DNA of 64,000 bases from Mortierella sp. BCC40632 (GCA_011634665.1 WAEK01000028.1:310001-374000); one strand, 5' to 3'; shown: positions 44,384 through 55,239, counted from the stretch's first letter. Program-made: numbers and translations. Notes: a model not told the origin generated them from the sequence alone.

Positions 44384-45089
44384 AGATAAAACTCCAATGG
44401 GGGCTACTCGTTTGGCGCAAATGGCCTGGAGACTTGAGAGGAGAGTGTACAGAGACGAAGGTGCATCAGTACAGTCTGGTTTCTGTCAAACCATGACCGA
44501 AAAAGCAAAAACAAAAAGCAAGAAAGAGAGAGACGCCATTCATCATACGGGAACTATTCTTGGCCATGCTGGATGACGGGGTTTTCGTGCGTTATCCAAG
44601 GGAAGAAGGTAATAGGCGAGACTCGTCCCTTCTTTCCGCTCGGTGAAAACTATCCGCTGAGCGAGGGAATGAGTGGCGTCTGCTTAGGTATTCAGGCTCC
44701 ACAAAAGGTCTGTGTGAGGTCGGGAGAGGGGAGAAGAGGAAAGTGTGACCATTCCTTGGAAAGAGATCTTTGTCAACAAGAGCAAGAAAGGATGGCGCAA
44801 TGCTATTCTTATTCCACACGTGGACAGTGCTTCCTCTTCCAGTCGTGAGAGTTGACATTGGACCAATGTTGTTTACCTAAATCAAGGAGGTCTGTCTTTA
44901 GTGTAACATGCCTTTCCAGTCAGCCACAGAACAATCGATTGTAATGGCGATCTGCAGTAATGTTATTGTCACTCGAGGATAGAGAGACGATGCTATATGG
45001 TTTCGGGAAAGCGCCCTGAAAAAAAAAAAGGGAAGAAGGAAGGAGCCAGCAAACCAGATATAGAAACCAACAAAAACCCCAGACTCTAT
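44102..45089. other. Spacer of array unit 2
   Basis: Noncoding spacer between the secreted-protein promoter and the capping-enzyme fragment, repeated at about 47650-48560 and 50975-51900. It carries T30 at 44353-44382. The conserved block 44745-44940 (tcaacaagagcaagaaagga...) is nearly identical in units 3 and 4, yet has no plausible frame. Confidence 0.6.
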
Positions 45090-46185
45090 TATCGAAGTTG
45101 CCGGGTCTCTCTTGCTTTACTGAGCCTCTCTTGCTTGTTGCTTGCACTCTTTCCAGACTGCTCAAAATATGGTGCGAGGCCCTCAAGTGTTGGAGGGTTT
45201 CACTGTTGTTGTTATTATTGGGGAGAGGATGCCAATGGTTTCTCTCCTTGCAATCTTACCTCATCTTTCTCCACACCATCTCTGATGCTATCAACGGCCT
45301 TCCTTACAACGCTAGTGTGGTTTCCGTGTTCTTTATCGTCTCTGAATCTGAAGAATCTCCAGCTCTTGTCATGTGGAGAAAAGTTGACTTCCACAATCCG
45401 ATTATGTAATACGGTTCCTGTCGATCTCCATCTAGAGACGAGATAGAAAGAGAGTCAGATACCCTGCTGTCTCATACACGAACTAAATCAAGAGCTGTCT
45501 CCTGTCAATGTTGTTGACTATACATACCCTTCCCATTGAGCGTCTTCTACGACCATCTCTCCAAATTGAGTATATTGATGACCACCGAGCCACTCTAGGA
45601 GGATGTACCGCGGCTTTGCATTGTAATCAGTCGCGCCATTGACTCGAGGAAACATCATTTCGAGTTTAAAATCAACTGTGTTGTTACTCGGAGGCTTCCA
45701 CATCAATCTTTAATTGCAAAACAAGGCAAGCGGAAGAAATCGAGCAGAGGGTTCGCCATCGATAATAGTATCTCTGTGGAACACATTCAGTTCACCAGCC
45801 TCTAGAAATCTCGTCTGAGGAACAAGGCTAAACTTTTTCTTCCGTCAACCTATTCGGTAGTAGCGAACATGGAGGTGTGAGAAGTGAACACTAGGGCATT
45901 GACAATGTCTATTCCTTGACTATTCGAGGGCTATCTCTCTGAAGAATAAGAAAGGTATGCTTAGATAGAGGATCAATTTCATTCATAGCATATCAGAGAA
46001 GGACACAACCACTGGCGTTCAACTGTTGTTCTCGGGACATGGGACTGCGCTCACCGACTCCAAACTATGTTGAAGTTAAAGAAATAGCTTATTCATTTGA
46101 CTTGAGCTCTTGAAGTCTATCTCGAGTAAGACAGGGACAGGCTGAGTGCTTATTGCAGGGTTCCAGGTTCCATTATGTGATCTTT
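45090..46185 (-). pseudogene. Truncated capping-enzyme copy, unit 2
   Basis: Carries counterparts of exons 9, 8 and 7 of the intact gene (E8-like 45262-45437, E7-like 45520-45700 with WKPPSNNTVDFKLEMMFPRV). It then jumps across a deletion to decayed exon 4, 3 and 2 sequence (45750-46185). The intron before the last exon has lost its acceptor through a deletion of roughly 60 bp relative to unit 3, and the last exon is frameshifted after RASHHI. The active-site exon has changed from EKSDGVRVLL to LNASGCVLL, removing the nucleophilic lysine. It cannot encode a working guanylyltransferase. Confidence 0.85.
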
Positions 46186-46493
46186 CTCTGTTATGGCGAG
46201 AATCCTTTTTTAATCACGGTCATGTAATCGGCAGCTTCTTGAGGATACCCTACTACATCGTCTCAAAATTGGAAACAAATATCTGGATTCACACTGACAC
46301 TCTCCCAACACCGAATGTGAGTAATCTAACGCTCTAGCACGTCCTTTAATCCCATCAATCATAGAAAAGAAACAAAGACATAACCAAAGTCAACTGTTGT
46401 GGGATCAATGATTGTTGTCGCATCTTGTGTATGAGACTAGCTTCACCCTTCCCCTTTCTCCCAGTTGCTCATGTTTGCTGGTTTGATGGTCAG

Positions 46494-46524
<31 letters not shown>

Positions 46525-47014
46525 CCTCAGCTACTCAGCTTTGGCCTCGGTCTCCAGCCTGAGCTAAGAAAGAAAGAGCGAAAGAAGAGTCCGAGTCAGT
46601 TAAGGAGGTCGGAGAATATTGCTTCGAGAATTGTATGCCGGTCATGTTGCCTAGAAGCAGTGTAGACAAGAGGGAGGAAATGAGGTAGAGGAAAGGAGGG
46701 GGGGTCAACTGGATCAGTCTTGCTTGAAATAGAAAAAGAGGCCAAGGAGGAGAGTCTAGGCTAGTCTAAAATTTTGTAGGCGGATCGTGCGAAAATAAAG
46801 GGTCTGACAGAAGTATATTTATATATTTCTTTTTGTTCATGCACATCAACGGGGCAGAATGCGCCTTCGTTTAGATACTCTTGACCCTCGCGGAATAATG
46901 TGTAACTGTATCGGAGAACACTACAGATTAGGATGGACCGGCTTCCACCAAATTAAGCAAGAAAGCATACAGAAATGATGGAGGGAGAAAAAGGAATGTG
47001 TTTTATTCCCTGGA

Positions 47015-47050
<36 letters not shown>

Positions 47051-47067
47051 AAGATCCAAATGCACTT
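46186..47067. other. Unit 2/3 junction spacer
   Basis: Noncoding. Contains the unit-start anchor at 46261, T run at 46497-46524, and a T15A22 fold-back at 47017-47053 bounded by ggat and gatcc, absent from unit 2. The 46840-46980 block is the shared 3' flank of the secreted-protein genes. Confidence 0.6.
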
Positions 47068-47505
47068 TTATGGCTGAATATCAAAGTGACCCGAGTCAAC
47101 AAAACCGCCACGGGGAGTGTCGAACGAAACTCGGATACGGAATTTGGCAGTGGGTTGTTCCTTGATGCGGTACTCCTTCTTGGCCAAGATCTTGAAGCCA
47201 TCCTTTGCCAAGGTTCTTGCTCGGACCTCTCCCAATCGAACATTAAGCAGAGGACGGTTAAGTGCCTTCTGGATGGTGATCCTGAGGTTGGGGTTCTTCT
47301 TGTACATTTCGCTCGAGGTACCATTAACAATCTTAATCTTGAGAGGAATATAGTCTCCAACTTTGTAGACAACACCTGACTTGGGGGAAGTCACTTGCAA
47401 AATATCGGTTGCAGGATGAGCTGGTGGTTTAGCCAGAGTAGTCATCATGGCCGACATAGCGCAGAGAGCAACCAACACGAATGTGACAAACGAAGGCTTG
47501 TACAT
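47068..47505 (-). CDS. Small secreted Kre9/Knh1-like protein, copy B
   Basis: Intronless, 145 residues. Identical to copy A through the signal peptide and the first half; it differs at scattered positions after NGTSSEMYKKNP (NLRITIQKALNRPLLNVRLG, and FDTPRGGFVDSGHFDIQP). It has the same secretion signal, the same absence of a GPI signal, and a TATA element 139 bp upstream. Near-identity of the 5' half with divergence in the 3' half is consistent with recent duplication plus local gene conversion. Function unknown; probably cell surface or extracellular. Confidence 0.8.
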   Translation of the reverse strand: MYKPSFVTFVLVALCAMSAMMTTLAKPPAHPATDILQVTSPKSGVVYKVGDYIPLKIKIVNGTSSEMYKKNPNLRITIQKALNRPLLNVRLGEVRARTLAKDGFKILAKKEYRIKEQPTAKFRIRVSFDTPRGGFVDSGHFDIQP

Positions 47506-47643
47506 GGTGAGGAGAAGGAAGAGTATAGTATAAAGTGTGTGAGAGAAGATAAGTTGTGATGTAGAGCAGGTTGTGATGGATTACTTTCTGATATCTGGAA
47601 GGGACTTGAAGCACACAGAGTAGGCAGATAGTGACCTCGCATC

Positions 47644-47652
47644 CTTTTTATA
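47644..47652 (-). promoter_or_regulatory. TATA box of secreted-protein copy B
   Basis: TATAAAAAG on the minus strand, 139 bp before the ATG at 47505, in the same context as copies A and C. Confidence 0.7.
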
Positions 47653-48035
47653 CAGACCAAGGACTCAGAACAACCATACACCGTGCACGCTCTCTTGTGA
47701 GTACATCCATGTCTACGAAAGACTATAATTAGCACCCGCTTCTTGCAAAAGCCCTGAGTGAGGAAACCGTTGAATAGCCAACAAAGGGGTCAACATTGTC
47801 TTCTTGGCAGCTTTGCTTTACGCCCTTGGGTCCAGCAGCAATGGTGGCGGAACATTAATGGAGCGCAGGCAGTTTTCGGGATAAAATCCCATTGTGCCAT
47901 TCGTTTGGCTCCTTCCTATTTGTTTGATTCAGTAAAAAGCCTGGAAATTTGAGGGGAGGGTGCACAAGGGCAAGAGTGCATCAGCGGCGCGGCGCGACCT
48001 GGTTTCTGTCAAATAATGAAAAAAAAAAAAAAATG

Positions 48036-48095
<60 letters not shown>

Positions 48096-48559
48096 CGCAT
48101 CACACGGGAACTATTCTTGGTCATGTTGGATGTTGGGATTTTCATGCATTGCCTAAAGGAAGTAATTGGCGAGGCTCCTCCCCTATCACGAATTTGTATC
48201 AAATTCCTCCCCCTTTCTTTCTGCTCGCAGAAAACTATCGGTCGAGAACTAGATTGAACGACGGCCCCACAAAAGGTCTGTGAGGTGGTAGATGGGAGGG
48301 GGGTTAACCGTTCCATGGATAAGTTTTTGTCAACAAGAGCAAGAAAGGATGGCGCAATGCTATTCTTATTCCACACGTGGACAGTGCTTCCTCTTCCAGT
48401 CGTGAGAGTTGACATTGGACCAATGTTGTTTACCTAAATCAAGGAGGTCTGTCTTTAGTGTAACATGCCTTTCCAGCCAGTCACAGAATAATCGATTGTA
48501 ATGGTTATATGCAGTCTCTCAAGCCTCAGAGGTCCTACGTTTTATCAAAACCCCCCGAC
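47653..48559. other. Spacer of array unit 3
   Basis: Noncoding counterpart of 44102-45089. It has gained a (GA)n tract at 48043-48090 and an A-rich tract at 48019-48042 relative to unit 2. Confidence 0.6.
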
Positions 48560-49690
48560 TCTATTATCGACATTGCTGGGCCTCTCTTGCTTGCTGCTCA
48601 CGCTCCTTCCAAGCTGTTCTAATATGATGCGAGGCCCTCAGAAGCTAGTGTTCAAGTGGTATAAGAAACAACAAGAGGTCAGGATATGGGATGTTGAAGC
48701 GTTGGAGGGTTTCACTGTTGTTGTTATTGTTGGGAGAGGATACCAATGTTTCTCTCCTTGCAATCTTACCTCATCTTTCTCCACACCATCTCTGATGCTA
48801 TCAACGACCTTCCTTACAACGCTAGTGTGGTTTCCGTGTTCTTTATCGTCTCTGAATCTGAAGAATCTCCAGCTCTTGTCATGTGGAGAAAAGTTGACTT
48901 CCACAATCCGATTATGTAATACGGTTCCTGTCGATCTCCATCTAGAGACGAGATAGAAAGAGAGTCAGATACCCTGCTGTCTCATACACGAACTAAATCA
49001 AGAGCTGTCTCCTGTCAATGTTGTTGACTATACATACCCTTCCCATTGAGCGTCTTCTACAACCATCTCTCCAAATTGAGTGTATTGGTGACCACCGAGC
49101 CATTCCAGGAGGATGTACCGCGGCTTTGCATTGTAATCAGTCGCGCCATTGACTCGAGGAAACATCATTTCGAGTTTAAAATCAACTGTGTTGTTACTCG
49201 GAGGCTTCCACATCAATCTTTAATTGCAAAACAAGGCAAGCGGAAGAAATCGAGCAGAGGGTTCGCCATCGATAATAGTATCTCTGTGGAACACATTCAG
49301 TTCACCAGCCTCTAGAAATCTCGTCTGAGGAACAAGGCTAAACTTTTTCTTCCGTCAACCTATTCGGTAGTAGCGAACATGGAGGTGTGAGAAGTGAACA
49401 CTAGGGCATTGACAATGTCTATTCCTTGACTATTCGAGGGCTATCTCTCTGAAGAATAAGAAAGGTATGTTTAGATAGAGGATCAATTTCATTCATAGCA
49501 TATCAGAGAAGGACACAACCACTGGCGTTCAACTGTTGTTCTCGGGACATGGGACTGCGCTCACCGACTCCAAACTAAGTTGAAGTTAAAGAAATAGCTT
49601 ATTCATTTGACTTGAGCTCTTGAAGTCTATCTCGAGTAAGACAGGGACAGGCTGAGTGCTTATTGCAGGGTTCCAGGTTCCATTATGTGA
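48560..49690 (-). pseudogene. Truncated capping-enzyme copy, unit 3
   Basis: The last three exons look usable. The final exon reads ...TAWKEREQQAREAQQ then a stop; E8-like sequence is at 48776-48947 and E7-like sequence at 49028-49200. As in unit 2, exons 5 and 6 and part of exon 4 are deleted (join near 49235). Exon 4 remnants carry a stop soon after VDGRKSLALF, and the KSDG active-site motif has become NASG. Transcription could still occur, but no functional enzyme can be made. Confidence 0.85.
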
Positions 49691-49840
49691 TCTTTCTCTG
49701 TTATGGCGAGAATCCTTTTTTAATCACGGTCATGTAATCGGCAGCTTCTTGAGGATACCCTACTACATCGTCTCAAAATTGGAAACAAATATCTGGATTC
49801 ACACTGACACTCTCCCAACACCGAATGTGAGTAATCTAAC

Positions 49841-50387
49841 GCTCTAGCACGTCCTTTATCCCATCGATCATAGAAACAAAGACATACCCAAAGCCAATTG
49901 TTGTGGGATTAAAGTTTGGTCCAGAGTTGATTTAGGGGGGAATCCTTTGATTCAAGTACACAAAGCATAAGAAATAATTTGCTGCTTGAATTCTATCTTT
50001 GACATTTTTGCATTGAATGTTGATAAAAAGAGGGAAGGGGGACTGTCAGGTAGATTTGCTAGCCGTTATTCAAATTGCTAGAAATAGAGGAAAAGGTCAG
50101 GCGAGCAGGAAGTTCGTGCGAGTTGGGCGTACACAGCCTGCAGCAAACTACTGTAGCTCTCTCTTTTTTTTTTTTTTTTGCTATTTCATGCATTTCAATG
50201 GGTAAAATGCGCCTTGTCCTAACTCCTACAGAATGTGTGTTGGCGAACATGGCAGATAAAAGTGGACCAACCTCCAGACCAAGCAAGAAGGTTTATCGAT
50301 TGAGGGGAAGGGGAAGAAGAAGAGAGCGATTTATTCTCTAGTAAGAAAAGACAACACACAAATGCCTTCTTTTTTCTTTTCTTTTTT
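49841..50387. other. 3' flank of secreted-protein copy C
   Basis: Noncoding. Partly shared with 40390-40560 and 46320-46470 (left part) and with 43320-43460 and 46840-46980 (right part). T run at 50164-50179. Confidence 0.6.
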
Positions 50388-50822
50388 TCACTCTTGGATA
50401 TCGAAACGACCCGAGTCTACATAACCATCACGAGGGTAGTCAAACGAAACTCGGACACGGAATTTGATGCCAGGATCCTTGCGGGGATACTCAGCCTTGG
50501 CCTTGAACTGGAAGCCATTCTTTGCCAAATTTCTCGCTCGGTATTCTGTAATTCGAGTGTTCAACCAAGGGAGCCGAACAGCATTCTGGATAGTAATCCT
50601 GAGCTTGGGGTTCTTTTTGTAGATTGCGCTTGAGGTGCCGTTGACAATCTCAATCTTGACAGGGATGCAATCTCCCACTTTGTAGACTTCGCCAAGCTTG
50701 GGGGAGATCACCCGCATAATGTCAGTTGCGGGAGGAGGTGGAGGTGAAGCCAGAGTGGTCATTGTGGCCGACATGGTGCAGAGGGCGACCAACAAGAATG
50801 TAGAAAGCGAGGGAATGTACAT
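50388..50822 (-). CDS. Small secreted Kre9/Knh1-like protein, copy C
   Basis: Intronless, 144 residues, and the most divergent of the three intact paralogues. Signal peptide MYIPSLSTFLLVALCTMSAT, then a proline stretch (SPPPPPATD) and the Kre9/Knh1-like domain start IMRVISPKLGEVYKVGDCIP. Shared core motifs: VKIEIVNGTSSAIYKKNPKL, RITIQNAVRLPWLNTRI, FRVRVSFDYPRDGYVDSGRF. It has an unpaired Cys at CIP. A TATA element lies 142 bp upstream. Probably wall-associated or secreted; role unknown. Confidence 0.8.
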   Translation of the reverse strand: MYIPSLSTFLLVALCTMSATMTTLASPPPPPATDIMRVISPKLGEVYKVGDCIPVKIEIVNGTSSAIYKKNPKLRITIQNAVRLPWLNTRITEYRARNLAKNGFQFKAKAEYPRKDPGIKFRVRVSFDYPRDGYVDSGRFDIQE

Positions 50823-50963
50823 GATGGAGGAGAGGGAAAGGAAATAAGTAAAGTATTGGAGAGGAAAGAGAGTGCTGAGAGTTGAACTGGGTTTAATGGG
50901 CTTCTTTCAGTGCAGTGGAGGGGACTTGGAGCACACGGAATAGGTGGACAGTGGTAGCGCTTC

Positions 50964-50972
50964 CTTTTTATA
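50964..50972 (-). promoter_or_regulatory. TATA box of secreted-protein copy C
   Basis: TATAAAAAG on the minus strand, 142 bp before the ATG at 50822, in the same conserved context as copies A and B. Confidence 0.7.
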
Positions 50973-51904
50973 CAGACCAAGGACTCAGAACAACCACGCA
51001 CTGCGCGTTCTCTTGTGGACAGATCAATATCCACGAAAGACTAAATTCAGCATTAGCTTCCCACAGAAATCCAGAAAGGGATGCTAGGGACAAAGCGAAC
51101 CTTGTCTTTTCGGCAGCTTTGCTTTACGCCCTTGGGTCCAGCAAAGATCCTTGATATTGGCGGGGTACTAGAGGTGTGCAGACAGTCTTCGGGATTAGAC
51201 CTCACCATATTATTTGCTTGGTTCTTTCTTATTCAGTAAAAGGCCTGGATACTTGGGAGGAGGGTGTACAAAGAAACCAAAGAAAAGAATGCATCAGCGG
51301 CGCGACCTGGTCTCAGTCAGACAACGAGGAAAGAGAGATGCCATGCATCATACGGGAGCTATTCTTGGTCGTGTTTGGGGTCTCGTGCATTGCCCAAGGG
51401 AGAAAGCAATTGGCAAGACTGCTCCCCACCACAAAGTTTTCTTTCTGCTCACAGAGAGGGATTGAGCGGCGCCTGCTTAGGTACTCAGGCTCCAAAAGGG
51501 TCTGTGTGAGGTCCGGGGGGGGAGAAGAGTGTGACCATTCCGTTGATAGAGATGTTTGTCAACAAGAGCAAGAAAGGATGGCGCAATGCTATTCTTATCC
51601 ACACGTGGACAGTGCTTCCTCTTCCAGTCGTGAGAGTTGACATTGGACCAATGTTGTTCACCTATCAAGGAGGTCTGTCTTCAGTGTAACATGCCTTTCC
51701 AGCCAGTCACAGAGTAATCGATTGTAGTGGCGATCTACAGCAATGTTATTGTCACTCGAGGATGGAGAGACGGTGCTAGACGGTTTCGGGAAAACGTCTT
51801 GAAAAATAAAGAAAAAAGCTGTTAAATAGCCCTCAGGCTATCCTACACTTTATTATCCTAGCGCATCCTCAGGTATAAAAACCAACAAAAACCCCTGGAT
51901 TCTA
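50973..51904. other. Spacer between secreted-protein copy C and capping enzyme
   Basis: Noncoding. It corresponds to the unit 2 and 3 spacers (for example 51555-51760 against 44765-44960) and includes the 3' flank of the capping-enzyme gene. Confidence 0.6.
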
Positions 51905-54230
51905 TTATTGACGTTGCTGGGCCTCTCTTGCTTGCTGCTCGCGCTCCTTCCAAGCTGTTCTAATATGATGCGAGGCCCTCAGAAGCTAGTGTTCAGGTGG
52001 TAAAAGAAACAACAAGGGGTCAGGATGTGGGATGTTGAAGCGTTGGAGGGTTTCACTGTTGTTGTTATTGTTGGGAGAGGATACCAATGTTTCTCTCCTT
52101 GCAATCTTACCTCATCTTTCTCCACACCATCTCTGATGCTATCAACGACCTTCCTTACAACGCTAGTGTGGTTTCCGTGTTCTTTATCGTCTCTGAATCT
52201 GAAGAATCTCCAGCTCTTGTCATGTGGAGAAAAGTTGACTTCCACAATCCGATTATGTAATACGGTTCCTGTCGATCTCCATCTAGAGACGAGATAGAAA
52301 GAGAGTCAGATACCCTGCTGTCTCATACACGAACTAAATCAAGAGCTGTCTCCTGTCAATGTTGTTGACTATACATACCCTTCCCATTGAGCGTCTTCTA
52401 CAACCATCTCTCCAAATTGAGTGTATTGGTGACCACCGAGCCATTCCAGGAGAATGAACCGCGGCTTTGCATTGTAATCAGTCGCGCCATTGACTCGAGG
52501 AAACATCATTTCGAGTTTAAAATCAACTGTGTTCTCACTCGGAGGCTTCCACTTCAGCCTATAGTTGCAAAGCAAAAAGCAGGCGGAATAAATCGAACAG
52601 AGTGAATCCTTGGGCTCGCTTGAACTGACTCCACTCGCACGTTATCATCTCTTGCATAATTACACAAAAAATAAAAATAGTAAACCCCCCTAAACAAACT
52701 ACTTGGTTCCCCTCTTACATTTTGGTATTTGTAGAAGGCACATAGGGCGCGACTGCTGAGGTAAACATTAGTCCATCACTGCCATGCTTCAGGTTTGGGA
52801 TGACTTCTCTGAACATTTTGTCGATTCCATATGAAAGGTTGATCTCCTTTAGTGAAACTCTAAACATGGAGATTGATTCGTGATTGTTAGAGAAGTGAGA
52901 GAGGAAGAAAAATCCTGGGTCCACCCAGGCTATTTGCACAAAGAAATGGCATCCTTTACATAGTAGATTATCGTACCTGAATGGTTGAGAATTGACGAAT
53001 TGTGGGTTGGCATGCTTCAGCTGCTCTCTGTATGGTGTGATAAACTCGGTTTGCAATCGCTACATTCAAGCGTGGTAAGGGAATAAAAAAAGTCAGTAGC
53101 TGGGTCTTGACTTACTGAACTCTGTTGAGGCATTGATAGTCGATGACCAACAATGACAAGCTTACACCCAACCGACTCCGGAACGGTTTCTCTGTGATAC
53201 TGTGACCACGGTATGCGAGGAGATCAAAGGCTAGGTATCGAACGAGACGCTGTCCGTCGGGCTCCAGATCGGAGACTAGTTCGCCGTCGACAATGGTATC
53301 ACTGTGGAGCACATTCGGTTCACCAGCCACTGGGAATCTAAGCTGAGGAACATAGCTAAACTTGTTCTTGCGGTCAACCTATTCAGTAGCAGTAAACATG
53401 GGGGTGCGGAAAGTGAACATTAGGACGTGGGTATGGTTCATTTCTTGACTGTTCGCGAGTCTTTTCTCCAGAGAGCAGGGGAGGAGCGTACTTACAAGGA
53501 AGACTTGCTGTTGACCATTTTCATTTGTAACACAGTAGAGAAGGACACGGACTCCGTCGGATTTCTCTGAGACAAAGTAGCTGGTTCCGGGTACCCAAGT
53601 CAATTGTTAGAACGACTGGCTAATATTTACCGTTCTCAGGGCATTGGTTTGGGGCACCTATCGAGCCCTAACTCATTTGAAGTTAAAGAGACTACTTACT
53701 CTTCTGACTGAAGCTCTCGAAGCGTGTCTCGAGTAAAACTGACAGGCTGCGCTCCTATATAAAATAAAATGCGTAGTAGTCATCAGAATCCAGGGGTCTA
53801 GGGCTCCAGGGTTCCAAGGTTCCAGGGTCCATGAGACTCCGTGGTCAGAAATGAGCTCCATTAGGTTCATTCGCATCACGGAGCAGTAGGAATAAGAGCC
53901 ATCCTAGATAACCACCCTACCAATAAATCTATATCAGCAATATATGGAAGAGAGCTATTAGACGCCTTGACCTCTACTCATGGTTTCCAGAACAAGAAGA
54001 AAAGAAAAAGAAGGAGAAGGAGAAAAAGAAAACAAGTCGCTCACACACGCTCCATCCATGGAATGCCCAAGACACTTTTCCCTCTCCTCTGGCCATCTGG
54101 ACAGCGCCTCTAAACCCTACCTGCTGCCGTTGATTCCAATGACACGGCAAATTCTCTCGCGGAGCATGCTCTCCGCTCGAGAATCCATAGGGAATCCTGG
54201 AATGTCGGGAATCACGGAGTCGGCAGGCAT
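51905..54230 (-). CDS. mRNA guanylyltransferase (capping enzyme alpha subunit, Ceg1 type)
   Basis: Transfers GMP from GTP to the 5' diphosphate end of pre-mRNA in the nucleus. Exons: 54230-54121, candidate micro-exon 53928-53921, 53754-53700, 53580-53496, 53378-53166, 53059-52977, 52859-52719, 52558-52379, 52282-52111, 51985-51905; 375 residues. Motifs: AQPVSFTRDTLRELQSEDYF; active-site EKSDGVRVLL (Lys forms the GMP adduct); FSYVPQLRFP; DTIVDGELV; VRYLAFDLLAY; LSYGIDKMF; LKHGSDGLMFT; LKWKPPSENTVDFKL; then the OB-fold part WRFFRFRDDKEHGNH and a C-terminal KEREQQAREAQQRQ. Exons 3-10 join in frame with GT-AG sites. The 5' end is least certain: exon 1 (IPDIPGFPMDSR ... RERICRVIGING) connects in phase only through the 8-nt micro-exon. 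An in-frame upstream ATG exists at 54320. No triphosphatase domain is fused, as in other fungi. Confidence 0.88.
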
Positions 54231-54628
54231 CCTGTCTACAATGTGAAAGGGCAAGGACAATGGAACATGGAGGTAGTCGCTTGAGTGTTCAAGAGCCTTT
54301 TGAGTTTTAGTCTCAGCCACCTTTCGTTTGGGCTACAAAGGAAGGATTTTTTTTTTTTTTTTTTTTTGTCTGGGCTAAGAAGGAACAAGGTGCAGAAGCC
54401 AGCAAACAATATCTTATGGGGTTTATTGGCATAGAGGAAAGAGAGGTAATAGTACAATGCTGAATGCTAATGAGGAATCTAGTACGGTGGCAAGGCCATT
54501 TCCTGTCCTGTATGGAGATTATCATTCTCCACTTAGGCTATTCGATCGGACACAATTCAAGACAAGCTGATGTTAGAAGACGAAAGGAGACACCAGAGAT
54601 AGACAGACTACCAGTAACTCAAGGATAT
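54231..54628. other. Intergenic region capping enzyme / Alb1-like gene
   Basis: About 400 bp between two minus-strand genes. It contains a T run at 54349-54367 and the likely promoter of the capping-enzyme gene. An in-frame extension (54231-54320) is possible but is more likely leader. Confidence 0.5.
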
Positions 54629-55239
54629 TCAGATTCTACTCGGGACTGAAAATAAGGACAGGGGTGAGAAAGTACCTGAGGGTGCACCGAGAGTCGTTCC
54701 TGGTCCTGATGGGATAGCCTTGACGACAACAATTTCTTCCTTATGGATAGGGGCCTCTGTTCGAATTAAAGGAAAAGTAATACAAAAAAACGATAGGTGT
54801 CAGGATCGTAGTCAAGAATAGAGGGTGGAGAATGTAAAGAGGCAGCGAGAGGTAGAGAGACTGCCTATCAAGGCTTCTGTTTGTTCGAGCCCAACAGTCC
54901 TCAACGAGACTCAAGGCGAAGGGCTAGAGGTCACAAAAGAAAACAGAAAAGCTAAGCAGAAATGGAAAAAAAGAGAAAGAAAAACTGGTGGTGTTGGCAA
55001 TTACCCTTCATGGTAGCCTCCTTGACACCTCCTGCCTTCACAAGGGCCGATTCAAGAATGTGCTTGATCTTCTTGTCCTTTTGCTGAGACTTCTTTTTGG
55101 AGATGCGTCGGACGTGTTGGATGTTGGTCGAGATGATAGACTTGCGCGATGTTGAGTTTGACTTCAGGGCCTGTTTCCTGACACGGCCAAGCTTCTGAAG
55201 GTTGGCCTTGGGGCGTTGGATGTTGTGACGAGTAACCAT
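54629..55239 (-). CDS. Small basic protein, Alb1-like ribosome assembly factor (tentative)
   Basis: Three exons: 55239-55005, 54756-54676, 54645-54629, all in phase; 110 residues. The start has a strong context (gccgccATGg). The N-terminus MVTRHNIQRPKANLQKLGRV resembles the NS/INRPK opening of fungal Alb1. It is followed by a very basic helix (RRISKKKSQQKDKKIKHIL) and a C-terminal EIVVVKAIPSGPGTTLGAPS segment, similar to the GTTLGGP end of Alb1. Alb1 works with Arx1 on pre-60S particles during nuclear export. The match rests on short motifs, so the name is tentative. The final exon encodes only five residues. Confidence 0.55.

Larger units (their letters stand above)
43080..46260. repeat. Tandem array unit 2
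   Basis: Contains an intact secreted-protein gene, its TATA element, a spacer and a truncated capping-enzyme copy, in the same order and strand as units 3 and 4. The sequence 45241-46330 matches 48751-49840 at a constant offset of 3510 bp, with about eight substitutions seen by eye, so this duplication is recent. Confidence 0.85.
46261..49770. repeat. Tandem array unit 3
   Basis: A 3510-bp unit defined by the anchor tctcaaaattggaaac at 46261 and 49771. Contains secreted-protein copy B and a truncated capping-enzyme copy. Confidence 0.85.
49771..53730. repeat. Tandem array unit 4 (intact capping enzyme)
   Basis: Starts at the anchor at 49771, contains secreted-protein copy C, a spacer, and the complete capping-enzyme gene. 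It is probably the original arrangement from which the others were copied. Confidence 0.7.

Noticed and set aside
48638..48904. Apparent independent 88-residue protein starting MEVNFSPHDKSW
   Set aside because: It is exon 8 of the capping-enzyme copy running into its intron, present three times in the array (also in 45262-45437 and 51979-52245).
40357..53730. The tandem array as a transposon or biosynthetic cluster
   Set aside because: No transposase, reverse transcriptase, terminal repeats or enzymes are present. It consists of duplicated host gene segments.
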